This document shows, one piece after another, positions 50,734 through 59,055 of a stretch of DNA of 64,000 nt. The translations under genes were made by a program, and so were the position numbers. How positions within the stretch are numbered: position 1 is the first letter of the stretch; each line of letters starts with the position of its first letter. The stretch is taken from assembly GCA_963772815.1 (NCBI GenBank), contig CAVYYV010000004.1, forward strand, positions 496,001-560,000, given 5' to 3'. The notes below the pieces were generated by a model. The model made no database searches, was not told the origin of the DNA, and saw only the letters and a list, made by a program, of their open reading frames with translations. The stretch comes from DATFFO01 sp963772815 (GTDB lineage Bacteria > Actinomycetota > Acidimicrobiia > Spongiisociales > ZC4RG35).

Positions 50734-51150
50734 TCAGGTCTGGATTGGCACTATCTTCTCCGTCACATCGCGGATGCCCATTCCAATCAGGATGAACAGT
50801 ATTCCGATCAGGATGGCCATTCCTGCCACCCCGAAGGCCACCACCGAGGTGAACAGTGAGGCCTGGAGGAAAGAGGCTGTCATTGCGGTATCGCGCAGGG
50901 GATCGTCACGACCGAGTTGGGCGTAGGTCTTGCCGCCCGTGGCGTTTAGGGCGTGGTGCTGAATGATCTCCGCCTCGCAGTAGGCGCTGAAGGGGCCGTT
51001 GACGTGGTTCCCCGCCAGGCATGATGCATCGTCGGCGACCGTGATCTCTTGATCGCCTAGCTTCACGCTCACCACAGTCCAGGTGGCGATCCCAGCGACG
51101 ATCAGGATCAACCCGATCACGATGGAAGAGATGAAAGCCGTTCTTCTCAT
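50734..51150 (-). CDS. Two-helix membrane protein of the family often misnamed LigA
   Basis: A 138-residue protein with transmembrane helices at about 6-29 and 100-128. The loop carries DDASCLAGNHVNGPFSAYCE and ALNATGGKTYAQL, the conserved block of an actinobacterial family sometimes labelled aromatic ring-opening dioxygenase LigA. That label is not supported by any catalytic motif here. The two loop cysteines may form a disulfide. AAGGAG precedes the ATG. A DevR-like motif lies 105 bases upstream. Confidence 0.78.
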   Translation of the reverse strand: MRRTAFISSIVIGLILIVAGIATWTVVSVKLGDQEITVADDASCLAGNHVNGPFSAYCEAEIIQHHALNATGGKTYAQLGRDDPLRDTAMTASFLQASLFTSVVAFGVAGMAILIGILFILIGMGIRDVTEKIVPIQT

Positions 51151-51254
51151 GTCAGCTCCTTGATGGATTGCGTACAGGCAACGGACAAGGTCGTAGGGTA
51201 TCGACCGAACCCGTCATCACCTCCAAATGTACGGTATGCGACCCGGTCCCGCTC

Positions 51255-51270
51255 AGGGACCTTTGGCCCT
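51255..51270. promoter_or_regulatory. DevR/DosR-like palindromic box
   Basis: AGGGACCTTTGGCCCT, similar to the boxes bound by DevR/DosR-type hypoxia regulators. It is upstream of the 50734-51150 gene. A near copy (13 of 16 bases) is at 58655-58670. Confidence 0.45.
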
Positions 51271-51371
51271 TAGCCGAAAGGCCGGGGTCACTACCCGCAC
51301 TTCGGGCCGCTGGTAGGGCGGTGTGCGACAGGATTGCGGACGCTCAGCTCCGCCGCAAAGAGCTTCCATCA

Positions 51372-51395
51372 GGTCAGGTGGACGTCAACCTGACC
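51372..51395. terminator. Inverted repeat after the histidine kinase gene
   Basis: GGTCAGGT and ACCTGACC around an 8-base loop, 15 bases past the histidine-kinase stop (minus strand). No uridine run; possibly a weak terminator or an operator. Confidence 0.35.
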
Positions 51396-51409
51396 GACCG
51401 GCTCCATCG

Positions 51410-52699
51410 TCAAACGGCCTCCGCATGCGCCGCGGGGCCCTCGCCGGCCGACTCGCCCAAGTGCCCCGCGGATCCGGCGCCGACAAACGGCTGGTGCGAA
51501 GGTGCCAAGTCGGGGGAGCTGTCGAGCAACAGGACGAACCGGGTCCTGTCGTCGGATCGGCGGTATTCGAGGTCGCCACCCATGGCGTGGGCCAGCTGGC
51601 GGCATATCCAGAGCCCCAGACCCACCGAGGCTGCGTCGCGGCGGGAATTGATAGACCGGCGATAGGGAAGGAAGATCGTCTTCTCGTCCTCCTGGGGGAC
51701 GCCATCGCCATCATCGGATACGACCAACTCGATCCGGCTTGCGACCTGGCGGGCTTCGACCTGGATCGAGAGTCCTCCGTAGCGGACCGCATTGGAGATC
51801 AGGTTGCGAAGAATCTGACGAATTCGCAATGCGTCACCCATGACCTCATAGCTCTCGTGAGTGGCAAACGTCACCTCAGTGCCTTCACCCACGAACCTGC
51901 GGACCGTTGTCGCCACCTGCTCATTCAGATCGACGGCAGCCACGTCCAAAGTGAACGCCGAACGCTCGATACGAGCGGCCGTGAGCAGGTCCTCGACGAT
52001 CATGGAGGCGTCGCTGGCCTGCTCATAGGCCAACCCGGCAAGCTCCCTGGCCTCTTCGGCGCCCAGATCGGCCGCATGGGCGACGAGCTCGGTCAGGCCC
52101 ATCATCCCGGTCAGGTTGTTGCGGAGCTCATGGCTCACCGTCCCAATCATCTGGGATCGGTTGGCGTCGAGCCGGCCCAGCCAACGTTTCACGTGGTAGA
52201 TGACGGTCGCCTCTGAGGCGACCGTCAGAATCACTGCCGCCAGCACACTCAGCGACTCGATGTTCAGCGAGTTTGACTGCAGGTAGGAGAAGCTGTACCA
52301 GGCTGCGTTGTATGCCACGAAACCGACCATCCAGTACCGGTCGGAGAACAGGACGGTGAGCATGGTCAGGAAGGCGAGGGTGGCAGTCGGTATGGCGATA
52401 TTGCCCCCCGCAACAGTCATGACCCACCCCCAGAGGGTGAGATCCAGCCACAGCATCGTCAGCGGCGAACGGGTACGACGTAGCCGGCACCATCCCGCAT
52501 GCGATCCAGCCGCCAGCAGGACGATTCCGATCGGGACGACCTGGTCGTTCCACCCTCCGGTCACAAACAGCACCACGATCAGTCCGAGCCCGGCCAGGCT
52601 CAACCAGAGGCGAACCAGCTGGTATTCATCGATGAAGCTCTCGATCGACGAGCGCTGTCCAGCACCGTATTCGGGCTTGTCGGGCATCCACATATACAT
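51410..52699 (-). CDS. Membrane sensor histidine kinase (orphan)
   Basis: A 429-residue sensor kinase. About five hydrophobic segments fill residues 28-165, with no extracytoplasmic domain of size. The dimerisation/phosphoacceptor helix has TVSHELRNNLTG (His at about 189); the ATPase domain has NLISNAVRYG (N box), SDDGDGVP and SVGLGLWICRQLA. NNL in place of TPL after the H box is uncommon but known. No response regulator is adjacent. The frame extends 37 codons upstream, but that part looks non-coding; ATG 52699 or 52693 is preferred. Confidence 0.88.
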   Translation of the reverse strand: MYMWMPDKPEYGAGQRSSIESFIDEYQLVRLWLSLAGLGLIVVLFVTGGWNDQVVPIGIVLLAAGSHAGWCRLRRTRSPLTMLWLDLTLWGWVMTVAGGNIAIPTATLAFLTMLTVLFSDRYWMVGFVAYNAAWYSFSYLQSNSLNIESLSVLAAVILTVASEATVIYHVKRWLGRLDANRSQMIGTVSHELRNNLTGMMGLTELVAHAADLGAEEARELAGLAYEQASDASMIVEDLLTAARIERSAFTLDVAAVDLNEQVATTVRRFVGEGTEVTFATHESYEVMGDALRIRQILRNLISNAVRYGGLSIQVEARQVASRIELVVSDDGDGVPQEDEKTIFLPYRRSINSRRDAASVGLGLWICRQLAHAMGGDLEYRRSDDRTRFVLLLDSSPDLAPSHQPFVGAGSAGHLGESAGEGPAAHAEAV

Positions 52700-52943
52700 C
52701 GGCACGGAACGCCGAGACTGGAGATTCGTCAACCTCGGCCTTTGTCCGGGCGGTCCGTTAGGCTCGTGACCGGGACAACAAGGAGTATGGGGTGGGCAAC
52801 CCGTCGGCACATATCGTCTTCAGGTCGAGCTTCGTCGCGGAAGGGCGTCCTCCCAACGCAGGCGGCCGCAACGGCCGATCGAGATACCAGAGGTTCTGGA
52901 CTGCTGCGCCATTGGCCGGCATTCGAGACGTGGAGCGGCCGCG

Positions 52944-53120
52944 ATGACCGTCACGCTGTTCTTCTGGGCGGTGTTCCTCCTCGTATGCCTCAAGGTCTAC
53001 CCGGAGCTCCAGGACGATAAGCCGGGGTGGGGCATGAGGACCGAGTGGTTCATGATCGGGGTGGCCGCCGTGGTCTCGTCCGCGGTTGCCATGGCGTTGA
53101 TCCTCAACGGGTTCTCCTAG
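52944..53120 (+). CDS. 58-residue membrane protein, unknown function
   Basis: Two hydrophobic helices (MTVTLFFWAVFLLVCLKVYP and a C-terminal VAAVVSSAVAMALILNGF) linked by a polar turn (ELQDDKPGWGMRTEW). GGAG lies upstream of the ATG. No family recognised; the hydrophobic pattern and ribosome site argue that it is real. Confidence 0.55.
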   Translation: MTVTLFFWAVFLLVCLKVYPELQDDKPGWGMRTEWFMIGVAAVVSSAVAMALILNGFS

Positions 53121-53232
53121 CGACGCACCACTAGACCCGAGCCGGTTCACGACCACCCGAGGGGCAGAAACCGGACCGGGAGCCCGCGTCGGCCGGAACT
53201 GTGCTGCCACCGCTCCTGGCCGGCGGTCAATC

Positions 53233-54345
53233 TCAGCGGATGAAGGGGATACCGCTCACGACGCCTTCAATAGGGCCCACCTCGGATCCCACCTCCAGGA
53301 CCCTTCCCGGAACGGCAGAATCGGACCGCACCAGAGCCAAGCCGATATTGCCTCGCAGACGCGGCGAGTACAGCGCTACCCGGACCCGACCCACCTCTTC
53401 ACCGTGGCTGAAAGCCGGCCACGGGCGCGTGTTCGGCGACAGGGCGGGTCCGTCCATCTTGACCCCGACCAACCGCCGGGCCGGGCCGACGGCCCGCTTG
53501 TCGACCAGCGCCTGCTTCCCCATGAACTCGACGGAACGGTCCAGGTCGACCCACCGTGCCAGGTTCACTTCGAAGGGATCGGCATCCCACTCGGTGTCGG
53601 TGCGAAAAGACAGAAGCCCACTCTCGATCCTCTCGACCTGATTGGGCGCTCCCGGAGCAATCCCGGAGGGCCGCCCGGCCTCGAGAACCCGTCCCCACAG
53701 GTCGAGACCCCGGCTCCTATCGCACAGATAGAGCTCGTAGCCTCCCTGCCTCGACCAACCGGCTCTTCCCACCCAGAGAAGCATCCCATCCAATTCGAAA
53801 GGACGGAACTGAAACAGCTTTAGACCCCTGATCCGATCACCCAACAGCGAGGCCACCACATCCTCCGCCAAGGGTCCCTGCACGGCCAGAGGGGAGACAT
53901 CCGGCTCTTCCACACGAACCTCGAGATGCCTCTCGGCGGCAACTGCGCGACACAAGGCGAGCATGTCGTTGTCGGCAATCGACATCCACCAGCGATCCCG
54001 AGCCACTGGCAAGAACACGGGATCGTTGAGCAGCCGCCCCTCATGGTCACAGACCGGTGCATACCTGGCCTGACCGATGGGAGAGGCGGATATGTCTCGG
54101 GCACTGAGGAGCTCGACCAGTCGGGTGGCATCTGGGCCCCACATCTCCACCTGTCGCTGAGCGGCGACGTCCCAGAGCGAAACCCGTTCCAAGAGCTGCC
54201 AGTACTCGCCCTCCGGATCCCCATACGAGGTCGGCATATACATGTGGTTGTAGACCGTGAAAGCCGTGGCTCCTCCGGCAACCGTGGCCTCGAAATAGGG
54301 CGACATCCTGATTCTCGGACCGAGGCTGATGTCGAAACCCGACAT
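53233..54345 (-). CDS. dmdA: DmdA-like dimethylsulfoniopropionate demethylase / aminomethyltransferase (GcvT) family
   Basis: A 370-residue folate-dependent methyltransferase of the GcvT fold. Along its length it follows DmdA: FTVYNHMYMPT, SLWDVAAQRQVEM, WWMSIADNDM, LAVQGP, RAGWSRQGGYELYL and PNQVERIESGLLS match DmdA blocks TVYNHMLLPT, WDVSVQRQVEI, WWLSIADSDV, ARSGWSKQGGYEVY and PNLIERIESALLS. DmdA moves a methyl group from DMSP to tetrahydrofolate. Related non-DMSP subgroups exist, so the substrate needs proof. ATG 54345 is chosen because TAGCCT lies 9 bases upstream; GTG 54354 is the alternative. It follows the ABC permease gene. Confidence 0.8.
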   Translation of the reverse strand: MSGFDISLGPRIRMSPYFEATVAGGATAFTVYNHMYMPTSYGDPEGEYWQLLERVSLWDVAAQRQVEMWGPDATRLVELLSARDISASPIGQARYAPVCDHEGRLLNDPVFLPVARDRWWMSIADNDMLALCRAVAAERHLEVRVEEPDVSPLAVQGPLAEDVVASLLGDRIRGLKLFQFRPFELDGMLLWVGRAGWSRQGGYELYLCDRSRGLDLWGRVLEAGRPSGIAPGAPNQVERIESGLLSFRTDTEWDADPFEVNLARWVDLDRSVEFMGKQALVDKRAVGPARRLVGVKMDGPALSPNTRPWPAFSHGEEVGRVRVALYSPRLRGNIGLALVRSDSAVPGRVLEVGSEVGPIEGVVSGIPFIR

Positions 54346-54354
54346 TGACGTCAC

Positions 54355-54360
54355 AGGCTA
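54355..54360 (-). promoter_or_regulatory. Possible -10 element of the dmdA-like gene
   Basis: TAGCCT on the minus strand, 9 bases before ATG 54345. It suggests that the gene may be transcribed independently of the ABC transporter. Confidence 0.35.
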
Positions 54361-54371
54361 GAGCCCCGGCC

Positions 54372-56729
54372 TCAGATTGCCCGGCTGCGCACAACTCCGG
54401 CCACATCCAGCCTCCGCACCACACGGGTGGCCGGGATGAGGGACACCATAGCGGCTGCCAACACTCCGAGCGCCGCCCATAGGGGAGTGGTCGCCCGCAT
54501 GTGCAGGTCGAAGCTGAACAGGTCGCTCGAGAACGACGACATGAAGGCGGCCGAGACCAGGTAGCCGAGCACCAGGCCCACCGGAATCCCCATCACGGTC
54601 AGAGCGATGTTCTCCGCCGACACCAACCGACCCAGCAGCCCGCGTCCCGCCCCTGACGCGGCCAGAGTCGCCAGCTCCACCTCCCGTTCCGAAACGTTGG
54701 CCGCCACCGACGACAGGATGAGGGCAAAGGCCATCACTGCCCCAAAGACCAGCATCACGCCAACGAAGGCGTAGAACAGCCCCATGAAGGACTGAGCCGT
54801 CTCGTACAGAGCATGGGAGTCTCGGACCACCTGCACCTCACCCAGGCCCTGGAGGGCCGCGATCACCGAATTGGAGTCAGCACCCTGATCGAACGCAACC
54901 AGCGCCGTGGGCAGGGCCGAGCCAACCCCGCTTTCGCCTGCCAGCGCCTTCAACCCTGCTTCGCTGGCATAGACGAAAGTCCCCAGCGGCTCATCGACGA
55001 AGCCGGCGATTCTGGTCTTGGCTTCCACACCAATCGAGGGGAACCCGATGGTTACGGAGTCGCCCACCTCAACCCCCAGAAGTGACCTGAGGGCTACGCC
55101 GACCAGCACTCCATCCGAGGGAAGAGACAGATCTTGGTCATCGGGGGCGATGAACGTGTGCATGGTCGTGTCTTGCTCGAACGCCTGGGTCACCGTCGAA
55201 TAGGAGTCGGAGCCGTGGTGGAGCACGGTGTCCACCAACGTCGTGGGCTCGGCCCGAGCCACTCCAGGTATGGCTTCGAGCTCGGCGATGGCGCTCGCGT
55301 CCGGGGGAGTGTTCAACACCACCTCGGCATTCTGTTTCTGCACCCGGAGGAACTGCCGATCGAGCAGGACCTGGGTGGTGTCGATCATCCCCCACGAAGA
55401 GAGAACCAAAACCAGGGCAAGCGATACGCCGATCATGGTGGACAACGTCCGTCTCCGATTGCGCCCCAGGCCCCGCAGGACCATGAGCCACCTGGTCGGC
55501 AACCTGCGGAGCGGCGGGATCAGCCGCTCGACGAGGCTACGACGGCCGACTCCACCCATGGGCAGCTCGCCTCGCATGGCATCGGCCGGCTGAATGCGAG
55601 AAGCGAGACGAGCCGGTGCCAGGGCAGCCAGCATGCCCGCCACCACAGCAAAGACGAGCCCCTCGACCAGGGTGGCCGGGTGGAAGTGGATCGACGTGAT
55701 GGGGACCTTGATGGCCGAGGTGTAGACCTTGCTGACCGTCCCGGCCAGGAAAACTCCCGCCACGGCACCGGGAACGCCGCCGAGGACGCCGACGGCCAGC
55801 CCCTGGTAGACGTAGCGCCGCATCACCGCCCAGCGCGAGAAACCGGAGGCGCGCATCAGGCCGATGATGGACCGCTGCGAGTAGACGAGGCGCGTCAGCA
55901 TGACATACAGCGCCATGCCCGCCGTGCCCAGGAAGAGGAGCGGGAACATGAAGGAGAGCTCGCCGAATCCTTTCACGTCCTCCTGCAGAGCGGCGTTGGA
56001 TGGCTGGTCGGCTCTGGTGGTGGCGGTGAGGCCGAGATCTGAGGAGGCCACGGCCAATCGAGCATCCACCGCGGCCCGGTCGGCACCCGGTCGATATCCA
56101 ACCAGGACCTCCTCGACGCTTCCGGGAAACCGCTGGGCCAAATCATCGGAGGCGAAGACGACACCGAACTCGCCGGGCGGGGTCAGGACATCCTGACGGC
56201 TCTTGGCAGGCCACACGTACTCGGGGGAGGCAACCAGCCCGACAACTCGGAACTTGTCCCAGCCGTTTGCGGTCGCCAGTGAGATCGTGTCTCCGGGCCC
56301 TATTCCGAAATGCTCCGCCACGTGCTGGTCCAGCACTACCGAGCTCGTGTCGCCCGGATCTAGGCCCCGACCTGAGAGCACGATGATCTGGTTGAGTTTC
56401 GCCGAGGGCGGCACGCCCACCACCCGGCCCAGCAGCCGCTGCCCGGCGATCTCGATCGGGGTTTCGGCCACGTGCCTCGTCTCGACGGTCTGCACACCGC
56501 TCTCGGATGCCGCCCGGTCGACGAACAGGCCCGCCGAGGCACCCGAGACCGTGAAGTCGGCGAAGCCAGTCTGCTGGTAAAGGGAGTCGTACGACGCTTC
56601 TAGGTTGAGGAAGGCGTCGTAGGAGGCCCCGAACAGCAGAACCCCTAGGAATATCGTCGCCGCCATGGCTATGACCTGCCCTACCCGGGTGCGGAGGTCA
56701 CGCCGCACCATCGTGGCGATCACGGTCAC
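54372..56729 (-). CDS. ABC transporter permease, FtsX/MacB type with two FtsX units
   Basis: A 785-residue permease with the double FtsX layout: an N-terminal helix (about 15-40), a large extracytoplasmic part, three helices near 255-370, another helix (about 430), a second extracytoplasmic part, and three C-terminal helices (about 670-780). Such proteins work with a small ATPase to export lipids, peptides or drugs, or to transmit force to cell-wall enzymes. GTG 56729 gives a four-base overlap with the ATPase gene stop. Substrate unknown. Confidence 0.88.
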   Translation of the reverse strand: MTVIATMVRRDLRTRVGQVIAMAATIFLGVLLFGASYDAFLNLEASYDSLYQQTGFADFTVSGASAGLFVDRAASESGVQTVETRHVAETPIEIAGQRLLGRVVGVPPSAKLNQIIVLSGRGLDPGDTSSVVLDQHVAEHFGIGPGDTISLATANGWDKFRVVGLVASPEYVWPAKSRQDVLTPPGEFGVVFASDDLAQRFPGSVEEVLVGYRPGADRAAVDARLAVASSDLGLTATTRADQPSNAALQEDVKGFGELSFMFPLLFLGTAGMALYVMLTRLVYSQRSIIGLMRASGFSRWAVMRRYVYQGLAVGVLGGVPGAVAGVFLAGTVSKVYTSAIKVPITSIHFHPATLVEGLVFAVVAGMLAALAPARLASRIQPADAMRGELPMGGVGRRSLVERLIPPLRRLPTRWLMVLRGLGRNRRRTLSTMIGVSLALVLVLSSWGMIDTTQVLLDRQFLRVQKQNAEVVLNTPPDASAIAELEAIPGVARAEPTTLVDTVLHHGSDSYSTVTQAFEQDTTMHTFIAPDDQDLSLPSDGVLVGVALRSLLGVEVGDSVTIGFPSIGVEAKTRIAGFVDEPLGTFVYASEAGLKALAGESGVGSALPTALVAFDQGADSNSVIAALQGLGEVQVVRDSHALYETAQSFMGLFYAFVGVMLVFGAVMAFALILSSVAANVSEREVELATLAASGAGRGLLGRLVSAENIALTVMGIPVGLVLGYLVSAAFMSSFSSDLFSFDLHMRATTPLWAALGVLAAAMVSLIPATRVVRRLDVAGVVRSRAI

Positions 56730-57448
56730 CACACCACGTCCTCGGGCCCGGTGGGACTTGGGTTCTCGGTCACGCGGTGCACCTCTCCCGAGTGCATCGT
56801 GATCACCCGATCCGCCATGTCGGCGATGGCAGCATTGTGTGTGACCACCACGACCGTCCGATCATCCTCACCCGTCAGGTCGCGTAGTACGCCCAGGACT
56901 TTCCGACCCGTCTCCAGGTCCAGAGCACCGGTGGGCTCGTCACACAGCACGAGGGCCGGTCGCTTTACGACGGCCCTGGCGATGGCGACCCGCTGTTGCT
57001 CGCCTCCCGAAAGCGCACCCGGGAAGTGGTCGAGACGACCGGCCAACCCGACCTGTTCGAGCGCCGCGGAGCATTGCTCTCGGGTAGCTCCCGTCAACTC
57101 TCCGATCAGCTGCACATTCTCCACAGCCGTCAGAGTGGGCACCAGATTGAAGAACTGAAACACGAAACCCACGTGATCGCGGCGGAAGGCGGTGCGCTCG
57201 GCATCGTCGAGGCCGTCGAGGACGTTTCCCCCGACGATGACAGTCCCCGACGTAGGCGATTCCATTGCCCCGATCAGATTGAGCATGGTCGTCTTGCCCG
57301 ATCCGCTCGGGCCCAACACCACCACGAACTCGCCTGGAGGGAGGCGAAGCGAGACATCGCCCAAGGCCGCGACTTCGGTCGGACCGCTGCCGTAGACCTT
57401 CGATACATGGTCCATCTCCACCGCCAGCTTCGTGCTGGTTACCGTCAT
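56726..57448 (-). CDS. ABC transporter ATP-binding protein (MacB/LolD type)
   Basis: A 240-residue ATPase: Walker A GPSGSGKT (46-53), signature LSGGEQQRVAIARA, Walker B LVLCDEPTGALD, and a switch histidine in VVVTHN. FQFFNLVPTLTAVENV is typical of the MacB/LolD group that pairs with FtsX-type permeases, as the next gene does. ATG 57448 shares one base with the tetR stop (TGATG); the frame extends further upstream inside tetR but that part is a shadow. Confidence 0.93.
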   Translation of the reverse strand: MTVTSTKLAVEMDHVSKVYGSGPTEVAALGDVSLRLPPGEFVVVLGPSGSGKTTMLNLIGAMESPTSGTVIVGGNVLDGLDDAERTAFRRDHVGFVFQFFNLVPTLTAVENVQLIGELTGATREQCSAALEQVGLAGRLDHFPGALSGGEQQRVAIARAVVKRPALVLCDEPTGALDLETGRKVLGVLRDLTGEDDRTVVVVTHNAAIADMADRVITMHSGEVHRVTENPSPTGPEDVVW

Positions 57449-58047
57449 CAGGGCTCCTTCCGCCCGGTCACCATTTGGATGAGAATGTCGATCGCCGGTT
57501 CCAGGTCGAGGTCGGGATCGACGATCAGATGCAGGCTGAGGCCATCGAAGATGGCCGCCACCAGCACGGCCAGGGCATCGGGGTCGCGGCTCTCGATGGC
57601 GCACTCGGCCTCCGCCCTCCGAAATCGCTCGGCCATCACCCCCCGGTACTGGGCGAGCACCTGCCCGAGCCAATCCCGCATATCCTCGTGACGGCAGGCC
57701 TGGACCAAGAATTCAACCGTGGCGACAGCCAGGGGACCGTCCTCCACACTCCGGACGAGGCTCCGCAGAGAGGCCCGCAGCCCCGATGCCAGGTCATCGT
57801 CCTCGAGCAGTGCCAGCGACTCGTCACCCGCTTCGGCGAGAGCGCTGGTCGCGGCCTGCAACAGAAGACCGTCGACCGAGCCGAAGTGGTAGTGGACCAA
57901 ACTGTGGTTGACCCCGGCGCGCCCGGCTACGGCTCTGGTGGTGACGCCGGCCCAACCCTGCTCGGCGATCAACTCCACGGCCGCCCCCATCAACTTGCTC
58001 CGCGTGTCCCGGCCGGGACCATCGTCTTGAACAACTGGTTTGGACAT
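57448..58047 (-). CDS. TetR-family regulator
   Basis: A 199-residue TetR protein with its HTH at about 15-55 (LMGAAVELIAEQGWAGVTTR, then GRAGVNHSLVHYHFGSVDGL) and a helical ligand-binding domain. It is the first gene of an operon with an ABC ATPase and permease and so probably controls that transporter. ATG 58047 is chosen over TTG 58086 because TTGACG and TATCGT form a promoter between them, which puts the transcript start beside the ATG. An inverted repeat overlaps the start. Confidence 0.9.
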   Translation of the reverse strand: MSKPVVQDDGPGRDTRSKLMGAAVELIAEQGWAGVTTRAVAGRAGVNHSLVHYHFGSVDGLLLQAATSALAEAGDESLALLEDDDLASGLRASLRSLVRSVEDGPLAVATVEFLVQACRHEDMRDWLGQVLAQYRGVMAERFRRAEAECAIESRDPDALAVLVAAIFDGLSLHLIVDPDLDLEPAIDILIQMVTGRKEP

Positions 58048-58058
58048 CTGGTCAAGAC
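58024..58058. promoter_or_regulatory. Inverted repeat over the tetR start, candidate operator
   Basis: GTCTTGA (58024-58030) and TCAAGAC (58052-58058) are perfect inverted arms 21 bases apart, flanking the tetR ATG and touching its -10. The wide spacing is unusual for TetR operators. Confidence 0.35.
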
Positions 58059-58086
58059 GATAGCTCGAAGAGCTCGGGCCCGTCAA
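58057..58086 (-). promoter_or_regulatory. Promoter of the tetR-ABC operon
   Basis: Minus strand: -35 TTGACG (58081-58086), 18-base spacer, -10 TATCGT (58057-58062), then 9 bases to ATG 58047. Confidence 0.55.
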
Positions 58087-58096
58087 ACCGAAGAAC

Positions 58097-58603
58097 TCAG
58101 CTCGCCCGCTCCGACCCGACCGCCAGGTAGGCAGTGGCGGATGCCGTGAAGGGGAGCGAAAGGATGGCGGCCGAGCCGGTCAGGAGCAGCGGATGCATGA
58201 TCGGGTGGAAGGGTATGAGGAACAGCTCCACGATCTCGAAGACGAGCAAGATCGCGCCTACCGCAACCGAACCCATCCAGGGCCAGCTTCGACCCACTGC
58301 CCGCTCGATACCGAGGGCCCAGCCCCACCGCCAGTGTGTGACCAACCCGACCGCGATCAGCAGGGATGCGGCCGCGATACACAGAAGGAATACACCCGGC
58401 AGGAAGTAGTCGGAGATCGGAGTGTGGTCCAGATAGTCGACCGGCATGCCCAGCGGTGATCTGGGGTCGGTCACCATCGCCCAGCCTCCCTGAATCGCGC
58501 CGATGCCAAGCAACACCAGCAGACCCGACAGTGTCCACACGGTACCGGGACGGCGAAGTGGCTCCGTCTGGTCCCTCACCAGCGCCGGCATTTCGACCGA
58601 CAT
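58097..58603 (-). CDS. Four-helix membrane protein, unknown function
   Basis: A 168-residue protein with four hydrophobic segments (about 22-44, 68-90, 108-128, 135-160). The loop after the first helix carries GMPVDYLDHTPISDY. I recognise no catalytic motif; it resembles small DoxX-like or DUF-type membrane proteins only in topology. GGAGG lies just upstream of the ATG. A DevR-like motif is 52 bases upstream. Confidence 0.7.
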   Translation of the reverse strand: MSVEMPALVRDQTEPLRRPGTVWTLSGLLVLLGIGAIQGGWAMVTDPRSPLGMPVDYLDHTPISDYFLPGVFLLCIAAASLLIAVGLVTHWRWGWALGIERAVGRSWPWMGSVAVGAILLVFEIVELFLIPFHPIMHPLLLTGSAAILSLPFTASATAYLAVGSERAS

Positions 58604-58654
58604 CGATCCTCCTTGTTCTTGCGTTCAGGATGACCCGAGCACCGGCCCGCCGAA

Positions 58655-58670
58655 AGAGGCCTTTTGCCCT
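58655..58670. promoter_or_regulatory. DevR/DosR-like box, second copy
   Basis: AGAGGCCTTTTGCCCT, 13 of 16 bases identical to the box at 51255-51270 and likewise upstream of a small membrane-protein gene. Confidence 0.4.
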
Positions 58671-58775
58671 TGGTGCCACTGCCCCGGTAGATAGGCGCGC
58701 AGACATGGGACTAGTCACTCAGGTCGGACCTGATCTGATCATCCGGCCATGCCAGGGACGTGCCGATGAACCACC

Positions 58776-58964
58776 ATGACCCTCATCAGCATCCTGGAGC
58801 GCAAGCCGGTGCACCCTCTACCGCGTTGCGCCTCGTGCGATGCCCCGGCGCTGGTTGCGACGCCGGCCGGCCTGGCCTGTCATGAGCATGCCGTGCAGGA
58901 GGTGCGACGCTCGCTCCACGCCCGAGACGGCCATCCCATCCCGGGGTCTTCCTCCCAGCGCTGA
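58776..58964 (+). CDS. Small Cys-containing protein, possible zinc ribbon
   Basis: A 62-residue frame with CASCDAPALVATPAGLACHEHA, a CxxC plus C-x-x-H arrangement that could bind zinc. No Shine-Dalgarno is visible. The gene is plausible but weakly supported. Confidence 0.4.
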   Translation: MTLISILERKPVHPLPRCASCDAPALVATPAGLACHEHAVQEVRRSLHARDGHPIPGSSSQR

Positions 58965-59055
58965 ATCTGCGTGTTCCGCGCCGTGAGCAGTCCCTCCGGC
59001 GCGGAATGCGCAACCTGTTCAGGGCGTTGTCGAGGGCAACCATCCAGGAGTTCAA

